Shown here piece after piece: positions 1 to 6,367 of a stretch of 7,756 bases of DNA. Source of the stretch: Nitrospira sp. (GTDB lineage: Bacteria; Nitrospirota; Thermodesulfovibrionia; Thermodesulfovibrionales; SM23-35). Position 1 is the stretch's first letter; every line of letters begins with the position of its first letter. Under the pieces are notes generated by a model. That model made no database searches, was not told where the DNA came from, and saw nothing but the letters and a program-made list of their open reading frames with translations. The position numbers were made by a program, and so were the translations under genes. The stretch covers positions 1 to 7,756 of the forward strand of contig VGWZ01000090.1 in assembly GCA_016873595.1 (NCBI GenBank), in the 5' to 3' direction.

Positions 1-45
1 TACTGGACAAGGTTATAGGTAAATGAATCATAATTATCAATCATT

Positions 46-73
46 AATAACATTTAATTTTTCACCTTTAACT
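46..73 (-). repeat. Degenerate heptamer repeat at the trpE 3' end
   Basis: Read on the minus strand, this is four consecutive 7-bp units: AGTTAAA, GGTGAAA, AATTAAA, TGTTATT. The TAA stop of trpE lies within the first unit, so the final coding bases are repeat-derived. The following AT-rich bases down to position 1 keep only faint traces of the period. The units match those at 1725-1752 in the same orientation. I see no hairpin-plus-U-tract terminator here. Confidence 0.6.
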
Positions 74-1573
74 TAATTCTTTTTCCGCCATGTCAACTGC
101 TCTCATCATACCCATTGCCTTGTTCACTGTCTCGGTATACTCTCGATCAGGAACAGAGTCAGCAACTATGCCCGCACCTGCCTGAACATATACCTTATTA
201 TCTTTTATCACAAGTGTCCTGATGGTAATGCAGGTATCCATATTACCTGAATAGCTTAAATATCCAACCGCACCTGCATAAGGCCCCCTTCTCAATGGCT
301 CAAGCTCCTCGATGATCTCCATTGCCCTCACTTTTGGAGCTCCTGTCACCGTGCCTGCAGGAAAACATGCCCTTAACACATCAAAGGCATCAAATCCATT
401 TTTTAGGACGCCCTCAACATTTGAAACAAGGTGCATCACGTGGCTATACTTTTCAACATTCATTAATTCTGTCACCTTTACAGAACCTATCTCTGCAACC
501 CTTCCTACATCATTTCTTCCAAGGTCAACAAGCATTATATGTTCTGCTATTTCTTTAGGATCTTTTTTAAGTTCTTCCTCGAGAACTGTATCCTCTTCTT
601 CTGTCTCCCCTCTTTTTCGAGTACCTGCAATCGGTCTCAGGATTACCTTTCTCCCCTCAAGCCTCACCAATATCTCAGGAGATGAGCCCACAAGCTTTGC
701 ATCTCCTGTATCAATATAGTACATATATGGTGAAGGATTAATCACACGTAATGCCCTGTATATATCGAATGGATCAACATACGTTTCACGTTCAAATCTC
801 TGAGAGAGCACTACCTGAATTACATCTCCTGACATTATGTAATCTTTCCCTTTGAGCACTGCATTCTCAAATAACTCTTTTGTATCAAAAGAGGAAGCAT
901 ACCCAAGATTTCCGAAATCTTTCGTTGAACGTTGGATATCGAACATTGAATGGTTCTTTTGACTTCTCATCTCTGACTGTCTCAATCTCCCAATTATCTC
1001 TTCTATCTTTTTCTCAGCCTCTCTGTATGTCTCTTCTGGAGATCTGTTCTTAATATGGGTATTCGAAACAATCTTTATTTTCCCTTTCAGATTGTCAAAT
1101 ATCACTACTGTGTCTGAGACCATAAAAAACATGTCAGGAAGTTCAAGCCCTGGCTTATGCTCATCAGGAATACTTTCAAAATATCTGACCATGTCATAGC
1201 CTATGTAGCCAACAAGACCACCATAAAACCTCGGCAATCCTGTAACACTCACCGTCTTGTATTGGATAATCTCTCTTTTTATAAACTCAAGTGGGTCTTC
1301 TGTTTCGAATATCTTTGTCTCTGTTGTCTCATCTATTATTTCTATCTTGTTCCCTCGACTCTTTACAACCCTTGAAGGTCTCGAACCGAGAAAAGAATAT
1401 CTCGCCCACTTCTCACCGCCGACCACGCTCTCAAGTAAAAATGAAGGAGTACCTCCGAGCTTCAGCGCTGCTGACACAGGCGTGTCTGTATCAGCAAGGA
1501 TTTCCTTATAGACAGGGATGAGATTCCCCTCTGATGAGAAAGATTTGAAACTCTCTATATCCGGATATACCAT
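68..1573 (-). CDS. trpE: Anthranilate synthase component I (TrpE)
   Basis: TrpE converts chorismate to anthranilate, the first step of tryptophan biosynthesis, in the cytoplasm, using ammonia supplied by the TrpG glutaminase subunit. The 501 residues match the usual TrpE length. The N-terminal domain carries the tryptophan feedback motif LLES (residues 46-49). The chorismate-binding domain shows PIAGTRKRG (314-322), HIMLVDLGRNDVGRV (345-359), FPAGTVTGAPKVRAM (404-418) and QAGAGIVADS (464-473), so it looks catalytically intact and feedback-regulated. The ATG is the only sensible start; its upstream sequence has only a weak GACGAG ribosome-binding match. No TrpG lies in the 67 bp downstream, so any partner is outside the window. 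Oddities: the linker at about residues 208-217 is encoded by a degenerate 7-bp repeat, and the stop codon lies inside another such repeat. PabB or isochorismate synthase is less likely because of the LLES motif and overall match. Confidence 0.96.
   Translation of the reverse strand: MVYPDIESFKSFSSEGNLIPVYKEILADTDTPVSAALKLGGTPSFLLESVVGGEKWARYSFLGSRPSRVVKSRGNKIEIIDETTETKIFETEDPLEFIKREIIQYKTVSVTGLPRFYGGLVGYIGYDMVRYFESIPDEHKPGLELPDMFFMVSDTVVIFDNLKGKIKIVSNTHIKNRSPEETYREAEKKIEEIIGRLRQSEMRSQKNHSMFDIQRSTKDFGNLGYASSFDTKELFENAVLKGKDYIMSGDVIQVVLSQRFERETYVDPFDIYRALRVINPSPYMYYIDTGDAKLVGSSPEILVRLEGRKVILRPIAGTRKRGETEEEDTVLEEELKKDPKEIAEHIMLVDLGRNDVGRVAEIGSVKVTELMNVEKYSHVMHLVSNVEGVLKNGFDAFDVLRACFPAGTVTGAPKVRAMEIIEELEPLRRGPYAGAVGYLSYSGNMDTCITIRTLVIKDNKVYVQAGAGIVADSVPDREYTETVNKAMGMMRAVDMAEKELS
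923..950 (+). repeat. Heptamer repeat inside the trpE linker
   Basis: Read on the plus strand, four 7-bp units follow each other: CGTTGAA, CGTTGGA, TATCGAA, CATTGAA (consensus CRTTGAA). They lie in frame within trpE and encode part of the hydrophilic linker between the N-terminal and chorismate-binding domains. A 7-bp period cycles through all reading frames, so the peptide is not itself repetitive. The unit differs from the AGTTAAA units outside the gene but shares the 7-bp period. Confidence 0.55.
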
Positions 1574-1616
1574 GTTGACAAAACTCGTCGTATTTATTAA
1601 TTTATATCAATCAATT

Positions 1617-1646
1617 ATTATAGCTTATTGACTACTTATAAGTTAA
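1617..1646 (-). promoter_or_regulatory. Candidate trpE promoter
   Basis: On the minus strand a perfect TATAAT (1622 down to 1617) is preceded, after 18 bp, by TTAACT (1646-1641), a 4/6 match to the -35 consensus. Transcription would begin near 1610 and give a leader of about 37 nt, too short for a classic trp attenuator with a leader peptide. The -35 element overlaps the heptamer repeat at 1641-1675. The region is AT-rich, so chance matches are expected. Confidence 0.3.
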
Positions 1647-1675
1647 GCGTAATGAGTTAAAAGTTAAGAGTTTCG
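1641..1675 (+). repeat. Heptamer repeat upstream of trpE
   Basis: Five 7-bp units on the plus strand: AGTTAAG, CGTAATG, AGTTAAA, AGTTAAG, AGTTTCG. The array lies between trpE and the tRNA genes and is inverted relative to the array at 1725-1752. For example, GTTAAAAGTTAA at 1656-1667 is the exact reverse complement of 1726-1737. The two arrays could pair as a long stem with a loop of roughly 55 nt. Confidence 0.6.
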
Positions 1676-1724
1676 AGAAGAGCAGTAGCACAATCAATTC
1701 AACAGTATTCTTATAGTATTATGG

Positions 1725-1752
1725 TTTAACTTTTAACTTTTCACTCTTAACT
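1725..1752 (-). repeat. Heptamer repeat just upstream of tRNA-Gly
   Basis: Read on the minus strand, four 7-bp units with very little divergence: AGTTAAG, AGTGAAA, AGTTAAA, AGTTAAA. This is the cleanest copy in the window. It ends 9 bp before the mature tRNA-Gly 5' end, so it lies in the region expected to hold the tRNA promoter. I could not identify a convincing -35/-10 pair for the tRNAs: TATAAA at 1753-1758 is too close to the mature end, and TATTAT at 1717-1722 lacks a good -35. Confidence 0.65.
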
Positions 1753-1761
1753 TATAAATAT

Positions 1762-1837
1762 GCGGGTGTAGCTCAGCTGGTAGAGCACAACCTTGCCAAG
1801 GTTGGGGTCGCGGGTCCGAATCCCGTCGCCCGCTCCA
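1762..1837 (+). tRNA. tRNA-Gly (anticodon GCC)
   Basis: A complete cloverleaf of 76 nt with encoded CCA. Acceptor arm 1762-1768 pairs with 1827-1833 (one G-U pair), D stem GCTC/GAGC, anticodon stem CAACC/GGTTG around loop TTGCCAA with GCC at 1795-1797, and T stem GCGGG/CCCGT. The discriminator base is T (1834), normal for bacterial tRNA-Gly. The T loop reads TCCGAAT rather than TTCGAAT, placing C at canonical position 55 (base 1816), where U (pseudouridine) is nearly universal. Everything else looks functional. One base separates it from tRNA-Cys, so the two are probably co-transcribed and processed together. Confidence 0.96.
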
Positions 1838-1838
1838 T

Positions 1839-1914
1839 GGCGGCGTACCCAAGTGGCTAAGGGAGAGGTCTGCAAAACCTTTATGCAGCGGTTCAAATCC
1901 GCTCGCCGCCTCCA
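1839..1914 (+). tRNA. tRNA-Cys (anticodon GCA)
   Basis: A complete 76-nt cloverleaf with encoded CCA. The acceptor GGCGGCG pairs perfectly with CGCCGCC, D stem CCC/GGG, anticodon stem GAGGT/ACCTT around loop CTGCAAA with GCA at 1872-1874, variable loop TATGC, and T stem AGCGG/CCGCT with a canonical TTCAAAT loop. The discriminator base is T (1911), the expected identity element for cysteine. Its last 22 nt (1893-1914) overlap, on the opposite strand, the 3' end of the 610-residue gene; the stop codon of that gene falls in the T loop. Confidence 0.97.
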
Positions 1915-3725
1915 AGAAAAACAGGTTCAATAACCGTAACGTCAAGCCCTCTATCCTTCACATATTCTTTTTCAAGCATCTCAATATAAAATCTGTCGAG
2001 ACCACTGTTATTAATAAAGTCTTCCCTCAATGTGATATCCTTGTCATGTAGTATCCTCGGCAGGAGATGGTTCATATAGAATGACTCTTTTCTGAGATCC
2101 AGAAATACCTTTTTGAATAGCCTTTCAGTCACTTCACTGGCAATACCTTTTTCAGTAAGTTCTCTTGCAATATCTTCTTTTATCTCATTTCTCGCTTTTT
2201 TCAGGTCGAGGCCAGGGAAAAAGCTCCGCATCCTCTCTTTAAGGGCAGTGCGCACAAGACGACAGAGCTTCTCCTCATCTTTAATCATCTTCAGCTCTGC
2301 AACCACATCTCTCAATGATGCATCACCTGACGAGATTTTTTTTATCCCTTTTAGTATCGTGGTAATCTTTCTCCTCCCATAACCTGTGATATATTTGTTA
2401 TTAAGAAGTTCTCTTGCAAATACATCATCAAAGAGTCTCTCATTAAGTTTATCAAACTCTTTTTTATTGCCTAGAAGGCTCCTTAGAGAATCCTCGGTGA
2501 AGTCTACATTCTCCATAAATGCGATCTGATTCAATAAAGTGAAGACATTATCACATCTATCAAAGTAGGTCACTATTGAACTAAACTCCTCCAGAAGGCT
2601 GAAATCATTATTTTTGCGCGCAACCTCATCACACGCTCTCACTGTATCAAGGAGTATCTGCTCAAAGCCTTTGTCACTCCGTGAATATGCGATCTGTTTC
2701 GCCTTTATCAACCTTATTATGTCTTCATCTATTATGTGTCTCCTCAGGGATCTGTCCTTAAAGAACAGGCCCTGAAGTATTGATCTTGTTTCCTTAAGAT
2801 ACTCGGGTTCTTCTATCTCCTGTATTCCTTTTCCTTTCAGGAGCAGTTCATCAAGGGTGTCAAAAAGGACACTCGGGATGTTGTTTCTTATGCCGAGTGT
2901 ACGCAGCCTCCTGAGCCGCGCAAGATATGCATGCTGAAATGTATCTCGTGAAATCCCGCTCAGGAGTATATCTCTGTATTCATCAACAATAGGCTTGTTA
3001 TCAGGATGCCTGTACATGATATCAATCTTCATTCTCTCCTGCTGGTAGCGGTCGATTTCATACCTCGCAATTATATCTTCAATGTAAAGCTCCTCATTTA
3101 TTCCCAGTGATTTTTCCTTAGAATAAAAATCGTGAAACGCCCTGTAAAATTCCTGGTTCCCCTTGTGGATAAATTTAAAGATAAATACTGTTGAATCCTG
3201 TTCCTTTAATTCTGATAGAAAGCCGTCGAGAAGTTCTGTATCCATGTCTTGAGCTATATAATCAGTTCTCTTTAAAAACTTTCCAATAGCTCTGAGTATC
3301 TGTTTCTGCCTTCTCTTATACTCACCACTATAATCAGATGAAATAAAAAAATAGTAATTCTTTACCGCATGCCCCTGGAGAAAAAGGCGATAGTAAGATA
3401 CCCTGCCTTCTGTATCATTCGTATAGGTAACCTTTTCGCTATCATCGAGAAATGCCCCAAACATGACAAGCCTGTTCGCTATCTCTCTTTTCATTAAGTC
3501 CTTTATGGGTTTTTCTACACCGAACATGTACTCACAGAAGCTTCCACCGGTTCCTTTATAATGGGCACCCTCGTCTGTTATTACGAATTCATTGCCCTTT
3601 GAGAAAAATCGCACACTTAAGGGGGCTTCCTCATAGAAATAGGTATTATATTCGCTGACTCCACCGACAAAGGCAAAATACTCAACAGGACCAATACTCC
3701 CATGAAGCCTGAGGTCTCGTATCAT
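1893..3725 (-). CDS. Conserved-looking soluble protein of unknown function (610 aa)
   Basis: I do not recognise a functional domain. The protein has no signal peptide or membrane segment, so it is probably cytoplasmic. The N-terminal third is mixed and aromatic-rich, with the conspicuous stretch KGTGGSFCEYMFG at residues 57-69. From about residue 150 onward it is charged and apparently helical, with many Lys/Glu/Arg-rich segments. The opening resembles, from memory, a TIGR04442-type conserved hypothetical family of Geobacter-like and Nitrospirota genomes; this is low confidence and unchecked. The ATG at 3725 has no Shine-Dalgarno sequence but lies 7 nt after an extended -10 element, which suggests a leaderless message. 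The gene diverges from slt. Its C-terminal codons (LGGGERI and stop) are antisense to tRNA-Cys, so the natural C-terminus may have been lost or extended here. Continuous coding over 1.8 kb supports a real gene. Confidence 0.85.
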   Translation of the reverse strand: MIRDLRLHGSIGPVEYFAFVGGVSEYNTYFYEEAPLSVRFFSKGNEFVITDEGAHYKGTGGSFCEYMFGVEKPIKDLMKREIANRLVMFGAFLDDSEKVTYTNDTEGRVSYYRLFLQGHAVKNYYFFISSDYSGEYKRRQKQILRAIGKFLKRTDYIAQDMDTELLDGFLSELKEQDSTVFIFKFIHKGNQEFYRAFHDFYSKEKSLGINEELYIEDIIARYEIDRYQQERMKIDIMYRHPDNKPIVDEYRDILLSGISRDTFQHAYLARLRRLRTLGIRNNIPSVLFDTLDELLLKGKGIQEIEEPEYLKETRSILQGLFFKDRSLRRHIIDEDIIRLIKAKQIAYSRSDKGFEQILLDTVRACDEVARKNNDFSLLEEFSSIVTYFDRCDNVFTLLNQIAFMENVDFTEDSLRSLLGNKKEFDKLNERLFDDVFARELLNNKYITGYGRRKITTILKGIKKISSGDASLRDVVAELKMIKDEEKLCRLVRTALKERMRSFFPGLDLKKARNEIKEDIARELTEKGIASEVTERLFKKVFLDLRKESFYMNHLLPRILHDKDITLREDFINNSGLDRFYIEMLEKEYVKDRGLDVTVIEPVFLGGGERI

Positions 3726-3731
3726 GGAAAA

Positions 3732-3740
3732 AATATAACA
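3732..3740 (-). promoter_or_regulatory. Candidate extended -10 for the 610-aa gene
   Basis: On the minus strand the sequence TGTTATATT (3740 down to 3732) fits an extended -10 (TGn plus TATATT). No good -35 is present 16-18 bp upstream, which is tolerated at extended -10 promoters. A start about 7 nt downstream falls on the A of the ATG at 3725, so the transcript would have no leader. Confidence 0.4.
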
Positions 3741-3779
3741 CAGCGACAGTAAAATATTCTATCGCCTTATTGCGTTATA

Positions 3780-3808
3780 TTGCCGAAACCCTTCATTTTC
3801 GTTATGAT
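3780..3808 (+). promoter_or_regulatory. Candidate slt promoter
   Basis: TTGCCG (3780-3785, 4/6 to the -35 consensus) is followed after exactly 17 bp by TATGAT (3803-3808, 5/6 to the -10 consensus). A start 7 nt further on coincides with the ATG at 3815. No Shine-Dalgarno sequence lies between the -10 and the ATG, so the slt message is a candidate leaderless transcript. Confidence 0.5.
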
Positions 3809-3814
3809 ATTTTT

Positions 3815-5713
3815 ATGAGGTTACGATTTTTTTCCCTCCTGTTCATCATTTTCCATTGTTCACTGGGTTATGGTGAAGAGATAGATGGCAAAGCCCTTCT
3901 TAAAAAAGGCAAAATTGAACTGGAAGGTAAAAAATATGAAGATGCCATATCCAGTCTAACTGCAGCAGAAAAAGGATATCCCCTATTAGGTGATTATGCG
4001 TTATTCTGGCTCTCTGATGCGTACCATGAAACAGGAAACCATTCAGAGTCACTGAAGACCATTCGGACTCTACTCCACAAATATCCGCAATCACCTCTCA
4101 GAAAAAAAGCCCGTATAAATGAAATTAAAGTGGTTCAAGAAGTCTCTGAAGAAAATATCCTTCAAATGTTCAAATCTTACATAAAGGATTACCCTGATGA
4201 TACGGAAATTAAGTATATGTATGCGCAATGGTTAAAGAAACAGGGCAATACAGACAGAGCAAAATCGTTTTTTAAGGAAATTTACATAGGCGCAGGACTT
4301 CTTTCTGAATTGGCGTTTAACGAACTGGTCTTATATGATATTAGTGCAGAAGACCTTATTGAGAGGGCTTCAAACCTTATGAAGGCTATGGATTATAAGG
4401 GGGCAGAATCTGCTCTGAGGTCAGCAGTGAGTAAAGACGATGGAAGACTGAAACATGAAATTCTGAAAAACATCGGCCTTTCACTTTTCAGACAAAAAAA
4501 ATATCGTGAAGCTGCAGAAATTTATGAAAAGGCCAATGAAAAATACTGGAAGGTGCGATCACTCTACCGCGCAGGGGAAAAAGAAGCATTCGATTCCGCA
4601 CTGAGCGAACTCCTCACAACAGGGGACAAAAGAGCTGGTCCCATTCTTGTGACGGTTGCTGCTGATATGAGAAGGGACGGAAAGATTGAAGAGGCTATAA
4701 GAACGTATCAGAGTGTTATGGAACTCTATCCTTCAGAGACCGAAACTGCCTTATGGGGAATTGGATGGACTTACTTCCTCACAGGAGAATACAAGAAGGC
4801 AACTGATGTTTTTACAAAACTCTACAACAGTTCCAATGACACGAGATATCTCTACTGGAAGGCCCGCAGCCTTGAGGCAGCTGGCGAGGATAGCCTCGCT
4901 CTTTATAATACACTGATGAAAAAAAATCGCGACTTCTACAGTATCATGTCCTATGTGAAGACAAAAGGATCTCTCGAGCAGTCCGGTACCAATGAAATCC
5001 AGAAATCTTTTGGGTCCACAAATACAGCGAGAGCAACTCCTTCTTCATCAAAAAAATCTGACCGTGTGGAAGCACTCTTTGACCTTGGCTTACTCAGAGA
5101 GGTTCTGTTAGAGTTGATTTATATTTCAAGAGATCATAACTCAATAGAGGATATTCTCTATATTGGCTCAAAATTTCAAGAGCTTGATGAATATAAAAAC
5201 ATGGTAAATCTCGCTATAAAGTTGCCCTATACAGAAAAACTGCATCATCTTTTGTACCCACTCGCATATTGGGATAGTGTCGAAGGTTTTTCAAAAAAAT
5301 ATAGCACAGACCCACTTTTAGTCATTTCTGTTGCGAGAGAAGAGAGCAGATTTGATACAAAAGCCAGATCTCCTGCAGGAGCTCTCGGCCTCATGCAACT
5401 CATGCCCCGAACAGCGTATCGATTCAGCAGTAAGTTAAACCTGGGGATACACACTACTCAGCAGATATACGATGTAAAAAATAATCTTCATATTGGCATT
5501 TATTATCTGAGCAGTCTGATTAATGAATTCGGTTCTTATTCATATGCACTTGCTGCGTATAACGCAGGAGAAGAAGCCGTGAAAAAATGGATGCGGCAGG
5601 GAAACTATAAATCCATAGATGAATTTATTGAAGATATTCCCTACAATGAAACAAAAAACTATGTGAAGAGAGTGATTACCACATTTTTTGAATACAAACG
5701 TGCTTTTCAATAG
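3815..5713 (+). CDS. slt: Soluble lytic murein transglycosylase, Slt family
   Basis: Slt-type enzymes cleave the MurNAc-GlcNAc bond of peptidoglycan in the periplasm, forming 1,6-anhydro-MurNAc ends. From the ATG at 3815 the protein is 632 residues, close to E. coli Slt70 (645). Residues 1-20 form a signal peptide (MRLRF, a hydrophobic core, then GYG before EE). A TTG at 3770 would bury this peptide behind 15 residues and is unlikely. Residues about 25-470 are helical TPR-like repeats, as in the Slt U-shaped domain, with a Ser/Thr-rich linker near residues 390-420. The C-terminal SLT domain (about 490-620) has REES with catalytic Glu510, GLMQLMP (525-531) and AAYNAG (580-585). No frameshift is visible. 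It precedes zapB-like and zapA on the same strand, consistent with a wall and division role, but a 148-bp gap and a possible separate promoter leave co-transcription open. Confidence 0.94.
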   Translation: MRLRFFSLLFIIFHCSLGYGEEIDGKALLKKGKIELEGKKYEDAISSLTAAEKGYPLLGDYALFWLSDAYHETGNHSESLKTIRTLLHKYPQSPLRKKARINEIKVVQEVSEENILQMFKSYIKDYPDDTEIKYMYAQWLKKQGNTDRAKSFFKEIYIGAGLLSELAFNELVLYDISAEDLIERASNLMKAMDYKGAESALRSAVSKDDGRLKHEILKNIGLSLFRQKKYREAAEIYEKANEKYWKVRSLYRAGEKEAFDSALSELLTTGDKRAGPILVTVAADMRRDGKIEEAIRTYQSVMELYPSETETALWGIGWTYFLTGEYKKATDVFTKLYNSSNDTRYLYWKARSLEAAGEDSLALYNTLMKKNRDFYSIMSYVKTKGSLEQSGTNEIQKSFGSTNTARATPSSSKKSDRVEALFDLGLLREVLLELIYISRDHNSIEDILYIGSKFQELDEYKNMVNLAIKLPYTEKLHHLLYPLAYWDSVEGFSKKYSTDPLLVISVAREESRFDTKARSPAGALGLMQLMPRTAYRFSSKLNLGIHTTQQIYDVKNNLHIGIYYLSSLINEFGSYSYALAAYNAGEEAVKKWMRQGNYKSIDEFIEDIPYNETKNYVKRVITTFFEYKRAFQ

Positions 5714-5845
5714 ATAACCCTGTAAAATAATTTTCCTTCACACCAGTAGACTTTAACTCGAATCTTCTGTTATCTTAGATACAATGGTTTTTATGAGGAC
5801 CCTCTTTGACGATAACCAATATAGGGAACAATTTACAGAAATAAG

Positions 5846-5854
5846 AAAGGAGGT
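5846..5854 (+). promoter_or_regulatory. Strong ribosome binding site setting the zapB-like start
   Basis: AAAGGAGGT here is the only near-perfect Shine-Dalgarno sequence in the window. Its GGAGG core ends 8 nt before an in-frame TTG at 5862. This favours initiation at 5862 rather than at the ATGs at 5784 or 5793, which have no ribosome binding site. Confidence 0.75.
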
Positions 5855-5861
5855 CACATCT

Positions 5862-6083
5862 TTGGAAAAACTTAAAAATCTTGAAGAAAAAATCGCTACC
5901 GCAATCGAGAGGGTCAAGTCCCTTAAGGAAGAAAAGGTTTTACTGGAGAGGAGAATAAAGGAACTCGAAGGGTTACTGAATGAAAAAAATCTGGAGATTG
6001 AACAGATTAAGTCAGAAAAGAATACAATAAAAACCCAGATCGAGGGTCTCCTTAATGAGATCGAGACACTTGAAGTAGAGTAA
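5862..6083 (+). CDS. zapB: ZapB-like cell division coiled-coil protein
   Basis: Started at the TTG at 5862, the product is 73 residues and begins MEKLKNLEEKIATAIERVK. It is almost wholly heptad coiled coil, rich in Glu, Lys, Leu and Ile, without Pro or Cys, and close to the 81 residues of E. coli ZapB. ZapB-type proteins are cytoplasmic and join the Z-ring through ZapA. An in-frame ATG at 5784 would add 26 residues (MVFMRTLFDD...), but lacks a ribosome binding site and breaks the coiled-coil pattern. The stop is 4 nt before zapA, implying one transcript and translational coupling. Sequence alone cannot separate ZapB from other small coiled-coil proteins; the call rests on length, heptads and the zapA neighbour. 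Confidence 0.8.
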   Translation: MEKLKNLEEKIATAIERVKSLKEEKVLLERRIKELEGLLNEKNLEIEQIKSEKNTIKTQIEGLLNEIETLEVE

Positions 6084-6087
6084 TAGT

Positions 6088-6354
6088 ATGGGGAGCGTCG
6101 AGGTCTATATCTTAGGCCAGAAATATACGATAAAGGGTGATGCCCCTGAAGAGCATATTATTAGGCTTGCATCATATGTTGATGAAAAGCTCAAGGAAGT
6201 CCATAATTCTTCACCTAACGTCACACCGGTGAAAGCATCAATCCTCGCTGCACTGAATATTGCAGACGAACTTTTTAAATTGAAAAAAGAACAGGAACAG
6301 CTCACAAACGATATCGAGGAAAAGACAAAAACACTGACAGCCTTATTTGACTAA
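6088..6354 (+). CDS. zapA: Cell division protein ZapA
   Basis: ZapA cross-links FtsZ protofilaments and stabilises the Z-ring. The 88-residue product has the ZapA layout: an N-terminal beta segment VEVYILGQKYTIKGD (4-18), a helix with HIIRLASYVDEKLKEV (23-38), and a long C-terminal helix from VKASILAALNIADEL onward that would form the dimer or tetramer coiled coil. Four bases after the zapB-like stop, with only weak AGAG upstream, it probably depends on translational coupling. Downstream it meets the MTHFR-like gene head-on, with 13 bp between stop codons and no clear terminator. In related genomes zapA is often followed by 6S RNA and folate cyclo-ligase genes (remembered, not checked); neither is visible here. 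Confidence 0.9.
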   Translation: MGSVEVYILGQKYTIKGDAPEEHIIRLASYVDEKLKEVHNSSPNVTPVKASILAALNIADELFKLKKEQEQLTNDIEEKTKTLTALFD

Positions 6355-6367
6355 ATTCTATTTTTTC

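Noticed and set aside
1574..1640. trp attenuator or leader peptide upstream of trpE
   Set aside because: I found no short Trp-rich frame and no competing hairpins in the roughly 40-nt leader implied by the best promoter match.
1733..1945. Open frame of 70 codons on the minus strand across both tRNAs
   Set aside because: It is the antisense of two tRNA genes and contains the typical spurious GFEPL and DSDPR peptides that such shadows give.
3770..3814. Earlier TTG start for slt
   Set aside because: It would place 15 residues ahead of a normal signal peptide, has no ribosome binding site, and lies upstream of the likely transcript start at 3815.
5714..5845. Promoter or small RNA between slt and the zapB-like gene
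   Set aside because: TACAAT at 5780-5785 is a fair -10 but has no -35 at 16-18 bp, and I saw no stable fold, so I did not call it.
6355..6367. Bidirectional terminator between zapA and the MTHFR-like gene
   Set aside because: There is a T-rich run but no GC-rich stem; 13 bp leaves no room for a normal intrinsic terminator.
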